Program-made: the position numbers and the translations under genes
Part shown: positions 33,822 to 43,908 of the stretch, piece after piece
Layout of the letters: every line of letters begins with the position of its first letter
How positions within the stretch are numbered: the first letter of the stretch is position 1
The notes under the pieces: generated by a model
The model's database searches: none
Seen by the model: the letters and a program-made list of their open reading frames with translations, nothing else
Told to the model about the DNA's origin: nothing
Source of the DNA: Phycisphaerae bacterium
GTDB taxonomy: Bacteria; Planctomycetota; Phycisphaerae; Sedimentisphaerales; Anaerobacaceae
Reading direction: 5' to 3'
Assembly: GCA_021736645.1 (NCBI GenBank)
Contig: JAIPFM010000132.1
Coordinates: 1 to 64,000, forward strand
DNA: 64,000 nt

Positions 33822-36347
33822 ATGGCAAAAACAGCCTTTACAGTACTAATAAAACCGATCGTTGCCAGTTTGACTCTCTGTGTCATGCTGATCATGTTTC
33901 CATCTCGCGCAAACGGTCTTCTGCTTGTGGATCACTATTATGAAGATTTTTCCACGGACAGGCTGCTTTATGATAGTTTTGCCCATTCTTTACTCTGGCT
34001 GGACAAGGCATTTCCCGTTGAAAAACCCCACTTGATACGTCAGGAAACCGAAGGCGAGTCTGGCCTTGTCATGATGGCCTATGGAGATGATCTTGCCACC
34101 CTGGGATATTGCCTGCCTGTGAGTCAGCAACTGACCGTCCGAGAGGCTTCCTGGATTGTTGAAGTCGACCTGGATGTTCGGTTGAGCATGAATCGAGATC
34201 CTGCCAATCCTGTGATGGGATATCTGGCCTACAAGACCTCTCAAGATGGGCTCACCTGGTCTGACCCCTCTCCACTCAGACACGGTGAGAATCAGTTGTC
34301 TCTGGGCTTGCTCAGCCAGGTTCGTTACCTGTTTCTTCTGGGGAGTAATGCCACAATCAAGTCGCTAAGCATCGATCTTTATCAACCCCAAGCCACGATC
34401 CTTGTGCCGGACCATGTTGCGACCATTCAAACGGCCATCAACCTGGCGAATCATGGTGACAGGATTCTGGTGGCAGATGGACGCTACTATGGTGAAGGCA
34501 ATACCGGCCTGGATTTCAAGGGTAAGTCTATCCTTTTGATGAGTGCGGGAGGGCCTGAGAAGTGCATCCTTGATGGCGATGAAAAGCGTCTGGGTCTCCT
34601 GTTTCAAAGTGGCGAGTCCAGGGGAACAGTGATTGATGGTTTTACCATTACCAGATGCCAGAGTACCCGAGGCGGAGGCATCCTCTGCAGCAATGGCAGT
34701 CCGACGATCTCAAATTGCATCATAAGCGCCTGCCGGGTCCTCGGTATTTCTGAACCGGGACGAGGCGGGGGGCTGTTGGTGGAGGGGGGGCGTCCTGTGG
34801 TAAAGAACTGCGTTTTCGAATTCAATCGTGCAGGTGAATCTGGGGCTGGCGGCCAGGGCGGTGCGATTTGTGTGACGGGTGATGCGTCCATTGACGTCAT
34901 GGGCACCGTGTTTTCACAGAACGAGGTTGTATCACAGGGGCAAGCGGAGTCCGGGGGTGGTGACGTGTATCTGATGGGTACCTCCTCGGGCATGGAGTCC
35001 TCTCGTTTTCAGAATTGTGTTTTCTACGGCAATACAACTCAGGCCCACGGCGCCGCGCTGTATCTGGGCAGATCCTCTGTGGCGATTGAAAACTGCACCA
35101 TCGCCAATAACGTGGCCCAGGGTTACGGGGGCGGGGTCTATGCGAATTATGTGGGCAATCAGGGCCAGAGCGGTGTGATTAGAAATAGCATACTCTGGTC
35201 CAATCAGCCCCGAGATGTACATCTGACACAGAATGTACTCGCGGCATCCCTGTCTATCGAGTATTCCGACCTGGGCCAGGCGTGGGACGGTGCCGGCAAT
35301 CTGTCAGAAGATCCCTTATTTGCCGATGCCGAGCATCATGAGTACCATCTGCTGTCCCAAACAGGACGGTATGTCACTGAGGATCAATGGCATCATGATG
35401 CCCAGACAAGTCCTTGCATTGATGCCGGTGATCCCTACGCAAACATCGCTTCTGAGCGAACACCTCACGGACGGTATATCAATATGGGAGCGTATGGTGG
35501 AACGGCCCAGGCCAGCCGTGGCAGTGGGGCCCTGATATTCCATGTGGACAATCGGGGGGGGAGCGATTCAAATCTTGGCACAAATCGGGACCAGGCATTC
35601 GCATCCATTGGTCAGGCTGTTGCCATGGCCAGGGACGATGATTACGTCTTAGTTTGGCCTGGTGTGTACCATGAGGAAATAAGCTATGCAGGCAAGGCCA
35701 TCACGATTCAAAGTGCGGCAGATGCTGCCATTGTGGTTGCGCCCCAGGGGTATGCTTTTGCCTTTAACCAGGGAGAAGGCTCAGGCAGCGTGCTTCGGAA
35801 CCTTATTTTGTCGAACTGCCCCACAGGGGCTGTTTTCTGTGAAGTAGCATCCCCCACGCTGCAGAACCTCACCATTGTGAACAGTCGGATTGGCATTAAT
35901 GCTGAAGAAAACGCCAATCCAAGAATCGACAATTGTGTGTTCTGGAATAATCTGGATGGTGACGTGCTGGGGTGTGAAGCCAATTACAGTTGCCTCTTCA
36001 GTTCTGGCGGGATTGGCAATATTCAACGGAATCCGCTGTTTGCCAACTACAGCGTCGATTACAATAAGGCCGATTTTCACCTTCGTTCCAAATACGGTCG
36101 ATATTGGCCGCAGCAGGATGTCTGGATTGTGGATGAAACCTCAAGTCCGTGCCTCGATGGGGGCAATCCCGAGGTGTATCCGTTTCGAGAACCCAACTAC
36201 AATGGTGCTTTGTTAAACCAAGGTGCCTATGCAGGCACAGGGTATGCAAGCATGAGCCCGCCTCATAATCCTGCGGACATTAATGCAGACGGCATGGTTG
36301 ATTTCCTGGATTTCGCAGAGTTCGCCGAGTCCTGGCTGCTGCCCTAA
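33822..36347 (+). CDS. Exported right-handed beta-helix protein with dockerin-like tail
   Basis: 841 residues from the ATG at 33822, which gives a signal peptide (MAKTAFTVLIKPIVASLTLC). The upstream in-frame ATG at 33630 would bury it. The N-terminal ~180 residues are a possible beta sandwich; then parallel beta-helix repeats begin at VATIQTAINLANHGDRILVADGRYYG and recur near residue 580 (QAFASIGQAVAMARDDDYVLVWPG). The last 24 residues contain DINADGMVDFLDFAEFAESW, a single EF-hand-like dockerin half. It may bind or cleave pectin-like polysaccharide; no catalytic residues were identified. The stop lies inside an inverted repeat (36344-36509). Confidence 0.85.
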   Translation: MAKTAFTVLIKPIVASLTLCVMLIMFPSRANGLLLVDHYYEDFSTDRLLYDSFAHSLLWLDKAFPVEKPHLIRQETEGESGLVMMAYGDDLATLGYCLPVSQQLTVREASWIVEVDLDVRLSMNRDPANPVMGYLAYKTSQDGLTWSDPSPLRHGENQLSLGLLSQVRYLFLLGSNATIKSLSIDLYQPQATILVPDHVATIQTAINLANHGDRILVADGRYYGEGNTGLDFKGKSILLMSAGGPEKCILDGDEKRLGLLFQSGESRGTVIDGFTITRCQSTRGGGILCSNGSPTISNCIISACRVLGISEPGRGGGLLVEGGRPVVKNCVFEFNRAGESGAGGQGGAICVTGDASIDVMGTVFSQNEVVSQGQAESGGGDVYLMGTSSGMESSRFQNCVFYGNTTQAHGAALYLGRSSVAIENCTIANNVAQGYGGGVYANYVGNQGQSGVIRNSILWSNQPRDVHLTQNVLAASLSIEYSDLGQAWDGAGNLSEDPLFADAEHHEYHLLSQTGRYVTEDQWHHDAQTSPCIDAGDPYANIASERTPHGRYINMGAYGGTAQASRGSGALIFHVDNRGGSDSNLGTNRDQAFASIGQAVAMARDDDYVLVWPGVYHEEISYAGKAITIQSAADAAIVVAPQGYAFAFNQGEGSGSVLRNLILSNCPTGAVFCEVASPTLQNLTIVNSRIGINAEENANPRIDNCVFWNNLDGDVLGCEANYSCLFSSGGIGNIQRNPLFANYSVDYNKADFHLRSKYGRYWPQQDVWIVDETSSPCLDGGNPEVYPFREPNYNGALLNQGAYAGTGYASMSPPHNPADINADGMVDFLDFAEFAESWLLP

Positions 36348-36509
36348 CGCAAATTATTCATGATCCACCGGCTGCAATCGTGTATCTCACGCCATCTCCA
36401 GGTCTTATCTTGATCGCCAGGGGACCTGCGCCCGACTCACTGCGATAAACCCTGGATCTGACGCAATCGACACGATTTCGCTTCAATCTTCATGAATAAT
36501 GCGGGTTAA
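36344..36509. mobile_element. 166-bp inverted-repeat element, possible MITE
   Basis: The 20-base ends at 36344-36363 and 36490-36509 are complementary at 16 positions, including an uninterrupted 11-base match (ATTATTCATGA). It overlaps the stop codon of the beta-helix gene. The ends differ from the CTAG elements, so a different family would be involved. The rest of the 305-base gap to 36652 shows nothing clear. Confidence 0.45.
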
Positions 36510-36652
36510 CGCACTTCAAGGGGCCATAACCGGAGCATTCCTCGCTTCTGGTGAGGATATTCCGATAAATTCGGATAAATACCCTTGCATTGCCATAAAT
36601 ACCATTCATTTCCTTGAACTGTATCCGATAACACTCTATAATATGAAGGTTT

Positions 36653-37642
36653 TTGGCATGGAGGCTGATTAAGATTTGGCAAGTATATGTGGCGTGTTCG
36701 GAGGACGAACAGATTCGAACGGTAAGTGGACATCCAGTTCGGGGGATGGGCTTTACGCTGGTTGAGCTGTTGGTGAGTATCTCCATTATGGCTCTGCTGT
36801 CAGGCATTCTGGTCCCGGTCTTGAGTCATGTTCGAAGCAAGGCTTTTGAAGTCAAAAGTATGAGCAATCTCAGGGGGTTCGGGAGTCAGCTGACTGTCTT
36901 TGCCAATGATTCCCAGGGATATTACCCGCCTTCTGTGGCCACCGTGGGAGATCGTGACAACTGGACGTGGTACGACCCCAGGCGTCTTGTGGGCTCAAAG
37001 CAGAGGACGCCTCGTATCCACCGGTCCATGAGTGCCTATCTGCACGACTATATCAATGTCGAATCTCTTCATTGTCCTGATTCCCCTGATCAATACAAAT
37101 ACCTTGAAGATATGTGGGACTCTGGCGATGAGTGGGACAACCCTGAAACGCCGCAGGAAAAGGACCCCATGAGTGGAAGCTACTGTTATTTCTGGGGCTA
37201 TGACAGTGTCGTGATCACGGAGCAGGGCAAACGCCTGTTCAGGGGGCCCAGGCGTCCTGGTGATGGTCGAAAGTACAGCAAGCTTTTGGCCTGTGACTTT
37301 TTTGGATACAGCGGCGGGTATGATCCTTCTCCCCCTCGCACCTATGCGAGTTGTGAAAGAATGGCTTTGGGTGCATCTCGATCCACACAACTCCTGGCGC
37401 CCTATTGGTCAGGGGTCAGTGAAATGCCGCAGAAGCCTGTAGACGACGATCATCCTCGTCCGGAACATTTGCCTAAAATCCGCCTGAAGGCTGTGTATGC
37501 GGATGGCCATGTAGAAAGCTATACTGAGCAGGATGTGGTGGCTCTGGATGTCATTAGCAATCCAAAGACCTTTGAAACCTTTGGCATCGATGACGACAAC
37601 ACGCCGGGCCTTTTCTACATCCCCAAGAAGGCCCTGGAGTAG
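36653..37642 (+). CDS. Pseudopilin-like exported protein (GFTLVELL type)
   Basis: About 329 residues from a TTG at 36653, but the start is uncertain. The hydrophobic stem GFTLVELLVSISIMALLSGILVPVL begins near residue 33, so the leader is longer than usual, and no ATG gives a normal basic leader (a GTG at 36689 is possible). The globular part ends with YADGHVESY, near the H-x9-DG region of this planctomycete family. It is only distantly similar to the gene at 22826. It stands downstream of the beta-helix gene, which suggests a surface-protein neighbourhood. Confidence 0.75.
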   Translation: MAWRLIKIWQVYVACSEDEQIRTVSGHPVRGMGFTLVELLVSISIMALLSGILVPVLSHVRSKAFEVKSMSNLRGFGSQLTVFANDSQGYYPPSVATVGDRDNWTWYDPRRLVGSKQRTPRIHRSMSAYLHDYINVESLHCPDSPDQYKYLEDMWDSGDEWDNPETPQEKDPMSGSYCYFWGYDSVVITEQGKRLFRGPRRPGDGRKYSKLLACDFFGYSGGYDPSPPRTYASCERMALGASRSTQLLAPYWSGVSEMPQKPVDDDHPRPEHLPKIRLKAVYADGHVESYTEQDVVALDVISNPKTFETFGIDDDNTPGLFYIPKKALE

Positions 37643-37704
37643 GGGGGCAAAAACTGCTGGATTGCCAGTCACGGCAGATAGGGAATGTCTGAAGGTCTCC
37701 GGTG

Positions 37705-38712
37705 CTATTTCCGTTTCTTGGGCGTTCTGTGTGTCCTGAGCATTTCGAGCAGGTGCATCATATCCTCAGGCAGCGGCGCTTCAAATCGAACTCTTTCTTC
37801 TGTGGTGGGATGACGAAACTCAATGGTCCAGGCGTGAAGCGCACATCGGGCCAGTATCGGGTCCTGTACCTGGGATTCTGCATTCTCCAATTGCCAGGGA
37901 TACACCAGCTTTCCGCCGTACATGTCATCTGCGACAATGGGATGTTTAATGTGAGAGAGGTGAACGCGAATCTGATGGGTACGCCCTGTTCTCGGCGCAC
38001 ACTTGATCAGTGAGTAACCGTCAAATGCCTCCAGAACATCATAATAGGTGATGGAGTCTTTGCCCTGTTCAGGCCGCACAGCGTACTTTTCACGGATTCT
38101 TGGATGGACACCCAGGCGTGCGCTAATGCAATCGGCAGTCAATTCCGGCGTACCGTGGACGATGGCCAGGTACTCCTTTGTCACTTCACGATTCTCAAAC
38201 TGCTTGGCCACCTTCCATTGGGCTTCGTCATTTTTGGCCACAATCATGATGCCCGTGGTATTTCGGTCCAGCCGGTGTACAATCCCCGGTCGGAATTCGC
38301 CCAGTCCGGTAGACAGCTCATCTGAATAGTGGACCAGGGCATTGACCAGGGTGCCATGTTTGTTTCCTCTGGCCGGATGGACAATGATGCCGGCCTGCTT
38401 GTTGATCAGGATCAGGTCGTCGTCTTCGTACACCACTTCAAGCGGGATTTCTTCGCCCAGGATTTCCTTCTTCTGCGGTGTTGGCAGGACCAGGTCAATG
38501 GTGTCACCCGCTGTCAGTTGGTAGCTGGGCTTGACGGATTGCCCGTTGACCTGAACATGCCCCCCCTTGATGGCATCCTGGAGTAATCGGCGACTGAAAT
38601 TGCTAAACCGTCCGTGCAGGTACTTATCGACTCGGCGTTCCTTGATCGAACAGCCCACTCGAATCGATAGCGGTTCATCATATAACAGGTCCTGTGATTC
38701 TATGGAGTCCAT
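37705..38712 (-). CDS. RluA/RluD-family pseudouridine synthase
   Basis: 335 residues. An S4 RNA-binding domain (RRVDKYLHGRFSNFSRRLLQDAIKGGHVQVNG, about residues 26-85) precedes the catalytic domain with GIVHRLDRNTTGIM, whose Asp is the catalytic residue. ECAPRTGRTHQIRVH-type sequence (KCAPRTGRTHQIRVHL) follows. The length and S4 domain match RluD, which modifies helix 69 of 23S rRNA, but RluC and RluA relatives cannot be told apart by motif alone. It begins 3 bases after the TPR-like gene, so the two form an operon. Confidence 0.9.
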   Translation of the reverse strand: MDSIESQDLLYDEPLSIRVGCSIKERRVDKYLHGRFSNFSRRLLQDAIKGGHVQVNGQSVKPSYQLTAGDTIDLVLPTPQKKEILGEEIPLEVVYEDDDLILINKQAGIIVHPARGNKHGTLVNALVHYSDELSTGLGEFRPGIVHRLDRNTTGIMIVAKNDEAQWKVAKQFENREVTKEYLAIVHGTPELTADCISARLGVHPRIREKYAVRPEQGKDSITYYDVLEAFDGYSLIKCAPRTGRTHQIRVHLSHIKHPIVADDMYGGKLVYPWQLENAESQVQDPILARCALHAWTIEFRHPTTEERVRFEAPLPEDMMHLLEMLRTHRTPKKRK

Positions 38713-38715
38713 GGG

Positions 38716-39513
38716 CTATTCGGTGCCATTGACCTCAGCGGGCGTGTCATTCGGGGCCACGACCGTCGCTGGAACTTCTGGTAACATCGGGCCTATTTCA
38801 GGCTGGGGAGCCGGCGCAGCGATCTCCGGCGTTTCTTCAACAATCGGAAAGGTGATGAGGCCCTGGAAATTTGTCATGGACTTAATGCGGTGGCCGGCAG
38901 CAGCCTGGCCAATGGTGCCATCGACCGCCTTGTCCGAAATCAGGGCTTGATAGATGTTCGCAGCTTCGTCGAACTGGCCCAATTCTTCAGCGCACAATCC
39001 CAGGCCGTATTGAGCGACAGAGACCAGCGTTTTGTTTGTCTGACCCTTTTCCAAGGCCACCTTGTAGGCAGTTCTGGCTGCTTCAACGCGAGCCTTCCTG
39101 ATTTCCTCAGTGGGTTGAGCGTTCTCAAAATTGGTCTGTTCACGCAGCATCTCAGCCTGTTTGATGTATGCCATGGCCGCCATGACCGGGGAGGAGGTGT
39201 TTTCGGCCAGTTGACCAAGGCTGCTTGAGGATTCCCCCAGGGTAATCGACATATCTTCGCCTTGGGCATGACTTTGAGCCACCTGCATGGTTCGGGCTTC
39301 AAGATCGGCCAGGTCGCTGGTGAACTGCACCCGATGTGTATGTGCCAGAACGGTATTGTTGTACTGGCTCCAGAAAACGGCCACCGCGACGAGTACCACG
39401 AGGGCTGTGCCGCCGATTAATGGCTTTGCATTTTTATGGGACCATTCAGGAATATGGGTCATCCAGTCGGCCAACACATTGGTCTTCAATTCATGCCGGT
39501 GGTCTGATTTCAT
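38716..39513 (-). CDS. Membrane-anchored TPR-like protein (YfgM-type)
   Basis: 265 residues from the ATG at 39513, which has GGAGA 5 bases upstream. One membrane helix (about residues 31-50, PLIGGTALVVLVAVAVFWSQY) is followed by helical repeats (ARTAYKVALEKGQTNKTLVSVAQYGLGLCAEELGQFDEAANIYQAL) and a Pro/Glu-rich tail. This plan resembles YfgM/tetratricopeptide-like anchors that assist envelope protein folding. No enzymatic motif is seen. The stop is 3 bases before the pseudouridine synthase start. Confidence 0.7.
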   Translation of the reverse strand: MKSDHRHELKTNVLADWMTHIPEWSHKNAKPLIGGTALVVLVAVAVFWSQYNNTVLAHTHRVQFTSDLADLEARTMQVAQSHAQGEDMSITLGESSSSLGQLAENTSSPVMAAMAYIKQAEMLREQTNFENAQPTEEIRKARVEAARTAYKVALEKGQTNKTLVSVAQYGLGLCAEELGQFDEAANIYQALISDKAVDGTIGQAAAGHRIKSMTNFQGLITFPIVEETPEIAAPAPQPEIGPMLPEVPATVVAPNDTPAEVNGTE

Positions 39514-39676
39514 GGTACTCTCCGTTATTTCAAGATAGCTTTGAAACTCAATCAACACACTAAAACAGGACCTGTCCACATAGACAGAAACCAGTATTCT
39601 AGCAAAAACTCTTTTATCTTGCAATGCCTCAAACTGACGATTAAGATCGTTTTGCACCAGGATTGAAAGGATGCAG

Positions 39677-41536
39677 ATGCTTACAAAACAGAGACAACAC
39701 AGGCATTCGGGCCTGGAAAGTGCAGGTCGGTTGATCAGGACAGGTTTTTATGTGTTGATTGTGTGTTTGGGGATTTCGGATCAAGCCCATGCCGGCGCAG
39801 AAGCTTTGTGGGATAGTGCTCAGTATATTGATGTCAATGAAGTCAAACCGGGCATGTCGGCGTACTGTCTAACCTGTTACTCCGGCACCACCGTGGAACG
39901 TTTTGACCTGGACGTCATCAGCGTGGTCTACGACATGTCTCCAGGGCAGGACGCGATCCTGGTCAAGGGCGTGGATGAACGCCTTGTCAAGACCGGCCCC
40001 GTGCAGGGCTGTAGCGGCTCGCCGGTGTTTATCGACGGGCGTTTGGCCGGTGCCCTGGCCTTTGGCTGGTCCCTGAGCAAAGAGGCTCTGTATGGTGTGA
40101 CACCCATCCGGGAGATGCTCGGCATTGGCGAAACACACAATATGTCACCAGAGACGGCACCCCCTGAAGTGGCTGCGGCCTATTCAGGTCGGGATTATTC
40201 CAAGCCGATAGATTTCTCAGAGCCGAAAATCCCACGAGAGGGACACTCCCAGACATCCCGGAGCATGGCATTGTCCATGCCCTTGATGGTCTCCGGTTTT
40301 ACGGATCGCGGCGTGGCGGCCATGGAAAGTACGTTCAAGCCTTTGGGCTTGATGCCGGTTCAATCCCTGTCAGGCAGTGGTGATGATCAGACTGTGGTGC
40401 GTCCAAAATCTTTTGAACGGGGCGGGACCATGATGGTGCCATTGGTCTCCGGCGATGTGCGCATGTCGGTGCTCGGTACCGTGACTGAAGTGCAGGGAGA
40501 TAAGATCTACGGCTTTGGCCACAGCTTTCTGGGCATCGGGGATGTGAACCTTCCCCTGGCCACAGGCCAGGTGCATACTGTGGTCAGCGTATTATCGAGT
40601 TCCTTCAAATTGGGAAGCCCGCTGGATACGATAGGTGCCTTGACTTCCGATGAGACGACCGGTGTGGCCGGGCATGTCGGGCGAACCGCGCCGACGATTC
40701 CCATGTCACTTCGAATTGAACATTTCGACGGGTCGGCGCCCAGGCAATTCAACTGTCGTCTGGCCTACAGCAAACTCTTGATGTCACAATTGATTCAGGG
40801 GGTCATCGCCGGGGCCATGGGCAGTCTCAATACGCTCCCGGAGGAGCATACGATTCAATACAGCGCAGACCTCGGTCTTGTCAGCGGCAGGCATATCGCA
40901 TTTTCCAATGTGTCGTCTGCCATGAATGTTCAGGAGATCCTGTCAGAAGTGCTCGGCGCCTGTTCCATGCTCCTGACCAATCCATACAAAGAGATTCCCC
41001 TGGCCTCCATTGAGGTGAGCATGGCCATTGAGCCGAAAAACTCCACGGCTCGTTTGATTGATGCGGAGCTCTCCGATGATGAGGTTGAAGCGGGCGATGT
41101 CATTACTCTGGATCTCATTGCAGAAACCTATTTGGGTCCCAAGACGCCCTATACCTTTCAGGTCAAGGTGCCGGAAAATGCACAACCCGGGAGTTATAAC
41201 CTGGTGGTGTGTGGCGGCGATTCGTATGTCCAGTATCTCCGTCGGGTCAGTCCCTACAAGCTTGTCGCCATGGACGCAGACACCCTGGTCAAGGCCCTGG
41301 ATCTATTGTTGACCATTCGTCGCGACCGACTGTATTGCATCTTGGAGCTGCCGCCCAGCGGTCTGGCCGTGGAAGACATGGAATTGCCGGATCTGCCGGC
41401 CTCCAAGGCACTGATCCTCAGGAGCCCCAAGCGCACCATTCAGATCCTGCCCTACGTACCCAGGCAGGAAACGGTGATCAACACGGATACGATCATACTC
41501 AATCAATACACTGCCAAGATTACGGTCGTTAAATAA
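39677..41536 (+). CDS. Exported SpoIVB-type (S55) serine peptidase-like protein
   Basis: 619 residues from the ATG at 39677, chosen because AAAGG lies 6 bases upstream; 39671 is an alternative. After a signal peptide (to about QAHAG) the S55 pattern appears: a VKPGMSAYCLT start, DMSPGQDAILVKG, and VQGCSGSPVFIDGRLAGALAFGW, whose first Ser (Ser113) aligns with the catalytic Ser of SpoIVB (usual GMSGSP). A later YGFGHSFLG stretch may supply the His. Spore formation is not expected here; planctomycete members are thought to process envelope proteins. It leads a series of three exported proteins on the plus strand. Confidence 0.8.
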   Translation: MLTKQRQHRHSGLESAGRLIRTGFYVLIVCLGISDQAHAGAEALWDSAQYIDVNEVKPGMSAYCLTCYSGTTVERFDLDVISVVYDMSPGQDAILVKGVDERLVKTGPVQGCSGSPVFIDGRLAGALAFGWSLSKEALYGVTPIREMLGIGETHNMSPETAPPEVAAAYSGRDYSKPIDFSEPKIPREGHSQTSRSMALSMPLMVSGFTDRGVAAMESTFKPLGLMPVQSLSGSGDDQTVVRPKSFERGGTMMVPLVSGDVRMSVLGTVTEVQGDKIYGFGHSFLGIGDVNLPLATGQVHTVVSVLSSSFKLGSPLDTIGALTSDETTGVAGHVGRTAPTIPMSLRIEHFDGSAPRQFNCRLAYSKLLMSQLIQGVIAGAMGSLNTLPEEHTIQYSADLGLVSGRHIAFSNVSSAMNVQEILSEVLGACSMLLTNPYKEIPLASIEVSMAIEPKNSTARLIDAELSDDEVEAGDVITLDLIAETYLGPKTPYTFQVKVPENAQPGSYNLVVCGGDSYVQYLRRVSPYKLVAMDADTLVKALDLLLTIRRDRLYCILELPPSGLAVEDMELPDLPASKALILRSPKRTIQILPYVPRQETVINTDTIILNQYTAKITVVK

Positions 41537-41569
41537 TTCGCTGTTCAAACATTGCCATAGGAATTGATT

Positions 41570-43816
41570 ATGACAACAAGAGTCCCCATAGTCGGATGCT
41601 TAATCCTCAGCCTGTTTGTTTTGTGCACGTCTGGCCTGGCCGTTACCAGCCAGGTGCATCGCCATTCCAGTGAATCCGATCTATCCGACGGAGAATCTGA
41701 AAATCTGGTGATAGATTCACGCGGCACTTTGCAGTTGGGGCGCTCTGCCGAGGTCCTGGTCGACGACTTCGACCGTGTCTGGTCCATCAACAGCATCCTG
41801 GCAAACGGGAGCACCATCTATTTCAGCACGAGCCCCAATGGCGGGATCTATCGGTACAGTTTTGGCGCACTCACGCAGATTTATCCGGATGAAGCTGCCA
41901 GGGCGAAAGATCGCCAAGACACCGCGGATCCCAATGACAAACCCGACCTGGATGCCGTGACCAACGAACATGTCTTTACCCTGGCCATTGATATGGCAGG
42001 TCGCTTGCTGGCGGGCTTCAGTGGGCCGGAATGTCAGTTGTGTCGCTTTTCGACCAGTGGCATGGAAGTGATCTTCAAGCCCAAGGATGCCGCGTATATC
42101 TTCTCCGTGGCCCTGGATTCAGTCGGCAACATCTTTGTGGCCACAGGGCCGCAAGGCAAGGTCTATCGTTTGGATCCTCTGGGCAAAACGGCTCAACTGG
42201 TGTATACCAGTCGTGATAAAAACATCCTGTCTCTGGCGGCGGGGCCGGATGGGTTTGTGTATGCAGGGAGTGACGATCGCGGCCTGGTGTACAAACTCAA
42301 TCCTCGCAACCAGTCTGCCACCGTGCTCTACGACAGTGAGAAGCCGGAAGTCGTGGCCCTGCTATTCAGTAATACGCCCGAAATCGCAAAACGCGACCTG
42401 TTTGCCATTGCCACGTCCGCTCAGGTCGTCAAGGTCGAACAGGAATTCGCCTCGAATCTGCCCGAACCGGGCCGTCCGGAATCAGACGCCAACAAGGAGA
42501 GCGATAGCCCGGAGGGCCAGGGAGGTGGCCTGAGTCTCAAGGTTGCGAATCGGGAAAAAGAACCTCCCAAACGTTCACCGCAGGCACCCCGTATTGCCAT
42601 TCGAGGGGCCCAGCCCAAGACCACCAGTGCCCTGTACCGCATTACCCCGGAAGGCTATGTCACGACCATTACAGAAAAAATGGCGATCTTCCTGAGCATG
42701 GCTCAGCACCCCGAGGGCGTGCTCATTGGCACGGGCAATCACGCCCAGTTGATTCTGGTGGACCCTGAATCCGAGGAACAGACCATGCTGTATGAAGATG
42801 AGCAGGCCTCTCAGATTGCAGGTCTGGGCGTGGCAGGCGGCGAGGTCTTTATTGGCACCGCCAACCCGGCCAAATTGATCCGTCTCCGATCCGAATATGC
42901 TGCGCAGGGTACCTATGTGTCAGATCTCATCGATGCCAAACAGCCTGCCCACTGGGGCAAACTCCAGATTGACGCGGATATTCCGGCTGGATGCAAGGTG
43001 CTCGTGTCATCCCGCAGCGGCAATGTGTCGGATGTCAATGATCCGACCTATTCGGAATGGACCGAGCCTGTGCTCATTACAGAGCCCGTTCAGTTGACCT
43101 GTCCGCTCGGGCGGTTCTGCCAGTACAAGCTCATCCTCAAGAGCGAACTGGGCAATGAAACGCCTCTGATTCGAGAGGTGGCTGTGGCCAGCACCATTCC
43201 CAATCTGGCACCTGTGGTTCAGGCCGTGGATGTGGCCAGGCAGCGTACCCGCACCGGCAAGACCGACATCTATGAAATCAGCTATAAGACGAGAGACGAC
43301 AATGAAGACACGCTGACCTATACGGTAGACTTCAGAAAGCTGGGGCGGACCAGTTGGATTGAGCTTGTCAAGGATCATGAAGAAGACACCTTTGGCTGGG
43401 ACAGTCGCACGATTGAAGACGGGCGGTATGAAGTGCGGGTGAAGGCGTCTGATAGAAGAAGCAACACACCGGACACGGCCATGACCGGCAGCCGCGTGAG
43501 TGATCCTGTGGTGATTGACAACACCGGGCCCCAGATTGATCAGGTCAATCTGGATGCCAAGAACAAGAGGGTCACACTGACCCTAACCGTCAAGGATCAA
43601 TTTACGGCCCTGAAGAAACTGGACTACAGCGTGGACGGCAATGCGGATTGGCTGGCCGGTGTGCCCAAAGACCTGGTGTACGACACCACCGAGGAGCAGT
43701 TTGAGATCCAGGTACCGGACCTCGATCCGGGGGAGCATGTAATCACGGTGCGCGTCATGGACGATCTGGACAATGTGACCTACAAATCCTATGACGCTGA
43801 AGTCACGGCCCGGTGA
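41570..43816 (+). CDS. Exported beta-propeller protein with Ig-like C-terminal region
   Basis: 748 residues from the ATG at 41570 (AGGA upstream). After a signal peptide (about residues 1-24) come beta-propeller blades with repeated D..GN.FVATG..GKVYRLDP-type segments, interrupted by a charged linker (about 285-345, rich in Glu, Pro, Gln). From about residue 545 an Ig/FN3-like part follows (YEISYKTRDDNEDTLTYTVDFRKL). No enzyme motif is seen, so a binding or sensor role is inferred. It lies 33 bases after the S55 peptidase gene and is likely cotranscribed with it. Confidence 0.75.
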   Translation: MTTRVPIVGCLILSLFVLCTSGLAVTSQVHRHSSESDLSDGESENLVIDSRGTLQLGRSAEVLVDDFDRVWSINSILANGSTIYFSTSPNGGIYRYSFGALTQIYPDEAARAKDRQDTADPNDKPDLDAVTNEHVFTLAIDMAGRLLAGFSGPECQLCRFSTSGMEVIFKPKDAAYIFSVALDSVGNIFVATGPQGKVYRLDPLGKTAQLVYTSRDKNILSLAAGPDGFVYAGSDDRGLVYKLNPRNQSATVLYDSEKPEVVALLFSNTPEIAKRDLFAIATSAQVVKVEQEFASNLPEPGRPESDANKESDSPEGQGGGLSLKVANREKEPPKRSPQAPRIAIRGAQPKTTSALYRITPEGYVTTITEKMAIFLSMAQHPEGVLIGTGNHAQLILVDPESEEQTMLYEDEQASQIAGLGVAGGEVFIGTANPAKLIRLRSEYAAQGTYVSDLIDAKQPAHWGKLQIDADIPAGCKVLVSSRSGNVSDVNDPTYSEWTEPVLITEPVQLTCPLGRFCQYKLILKSELGNETPLIREVAVASTIPNLAPVVQAVDVARQRTRTGKTDIYEISYKTRDDNEDTLTYTVDFRKLGRTSWIELVKDHEEDTFGWDSRTIEDGRYEVRVKASDRRSNTPDTAMTGSRVSDPVVIDNTGPQIDQVNLDAKNKRVTLTLTVKDQFTALKKLDYSVDGNADWLAGVPKDLVYDTTEEQFEIQVPDLDPGEHVITVRVMDDLDNVTYKSYDAEVTAR

Positions 43817-43908
43817 GTGGAAGATCAGCCGCATCTCCGTTCGTGCAGGTTCTTGATTTTTTTTAAACTTTCATCATGTCATTGTCGTAGACCTGTAAGG
43901 TGTTCGAC

